Shown: positions 12,535-12,536 of the stretch, piece after piece
How positions within the stretch are numbered: the stretch's first letter is position 1
Layout of the letters: every line of letters starts with the position of its first letter
DNA from: DASPXY01 sp038227745
GTDB taxonomy: Bacteria > Planctomycetota > Planctomycetia > Gemmatales > Gemmataceae
Assembly (NCBI GenBank): GCA_038227745.1
Contig: JBBRPS010000244.1
Span: 1 to 12,536 of the forward strand
Direction of reading: 5' to 3'
Length of the DNA: 12,536 nucleotides
Program-made: the position numbers and the translations under genes
The notes under the pieces: generated by a model
What the model was told of the DNA's origin: nothing
The model's input: the letters and a program-made list of their open reading frames with translations, nothing else
Databases searched by the model: none

Positions 12535-12536
12535 GG

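Overview
The window looks like chromosomal DNA of a planctomycete, most likely near Gemmataceae. It is GC-rich. It carries a prepilin-like DUF1559 protein with an H-x9-DG motif and a small lipoprotein downstream of it, an isolated secretin-like protein, and hairpin repeats of the kind scattered through such genomes. I had no database access, so family names rest on motifs read from the translations.

Layout. (1) 1-966, minus: N-terminal 322 residues of a multi-PAS sensor protein that runs off the left edge. (2) 1187-1470: a repeated leader module, followed by gene-poor sequence to 1838. (3) 1839-5292, minus: a tightly overlapped three-gene operon recognised as an ABC-three-component (ABC-3C) conflict/defence system. 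It encodes a nucleosidase effector with the ABC-3C C-terminal domain, a 75-residue middle component and a DUF2326-type SMC-like ATPase. (4) 5614-5894: a second copy of the leader module in the same orientation. (5) 5985-6875, plus: a sugar phosphate isomerase/epimerase-like TIM barrel. (6) 6885-7771, minus: a coupled pair, a 116-residue unknown followed by a DUF4085-like protein. (7) 7926-9185, plus: an exported secretin-like protein, closed by a perfect 18-bp hairpin terminator shared with the converging AAA ATPase gene (9257-10156, minus). (8) 10157-10443: palindrome-rich spacer with a 37-bp perfect inverted repeat. (9) 10444-10872, minus: a small conserved unknown. (10) 11013-11097, plus: tRNA-Leu(UAA). 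(11) 11140-12230, minus: lipoprotein and DUF1559 protein. (12) 12231-12536: structured repeats.

How the parts may work together. By analogy with described ABC-3C systems, the ATPase probably senses invading nucleic acid or a nucleoprotein state, and the middle component links it to the effector, whose nucleosidase domain would destroy a nucleotide or nucleoside pool. The most unusual observation is that this operon is bracketed by two same-orientation copies of a ~280-bp module. Each copy has a promoter-like sequence, a ribosome binding site, a 16-codon ORF, and a 50-nt core that is almost identical between copies although the rest has diverged. The module could be a duplicated regulatory leader (each copy lies upstream of a minus-strand gene) or the boundary repeats of a mobile defence island. 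The sequence alone does not decide between these.
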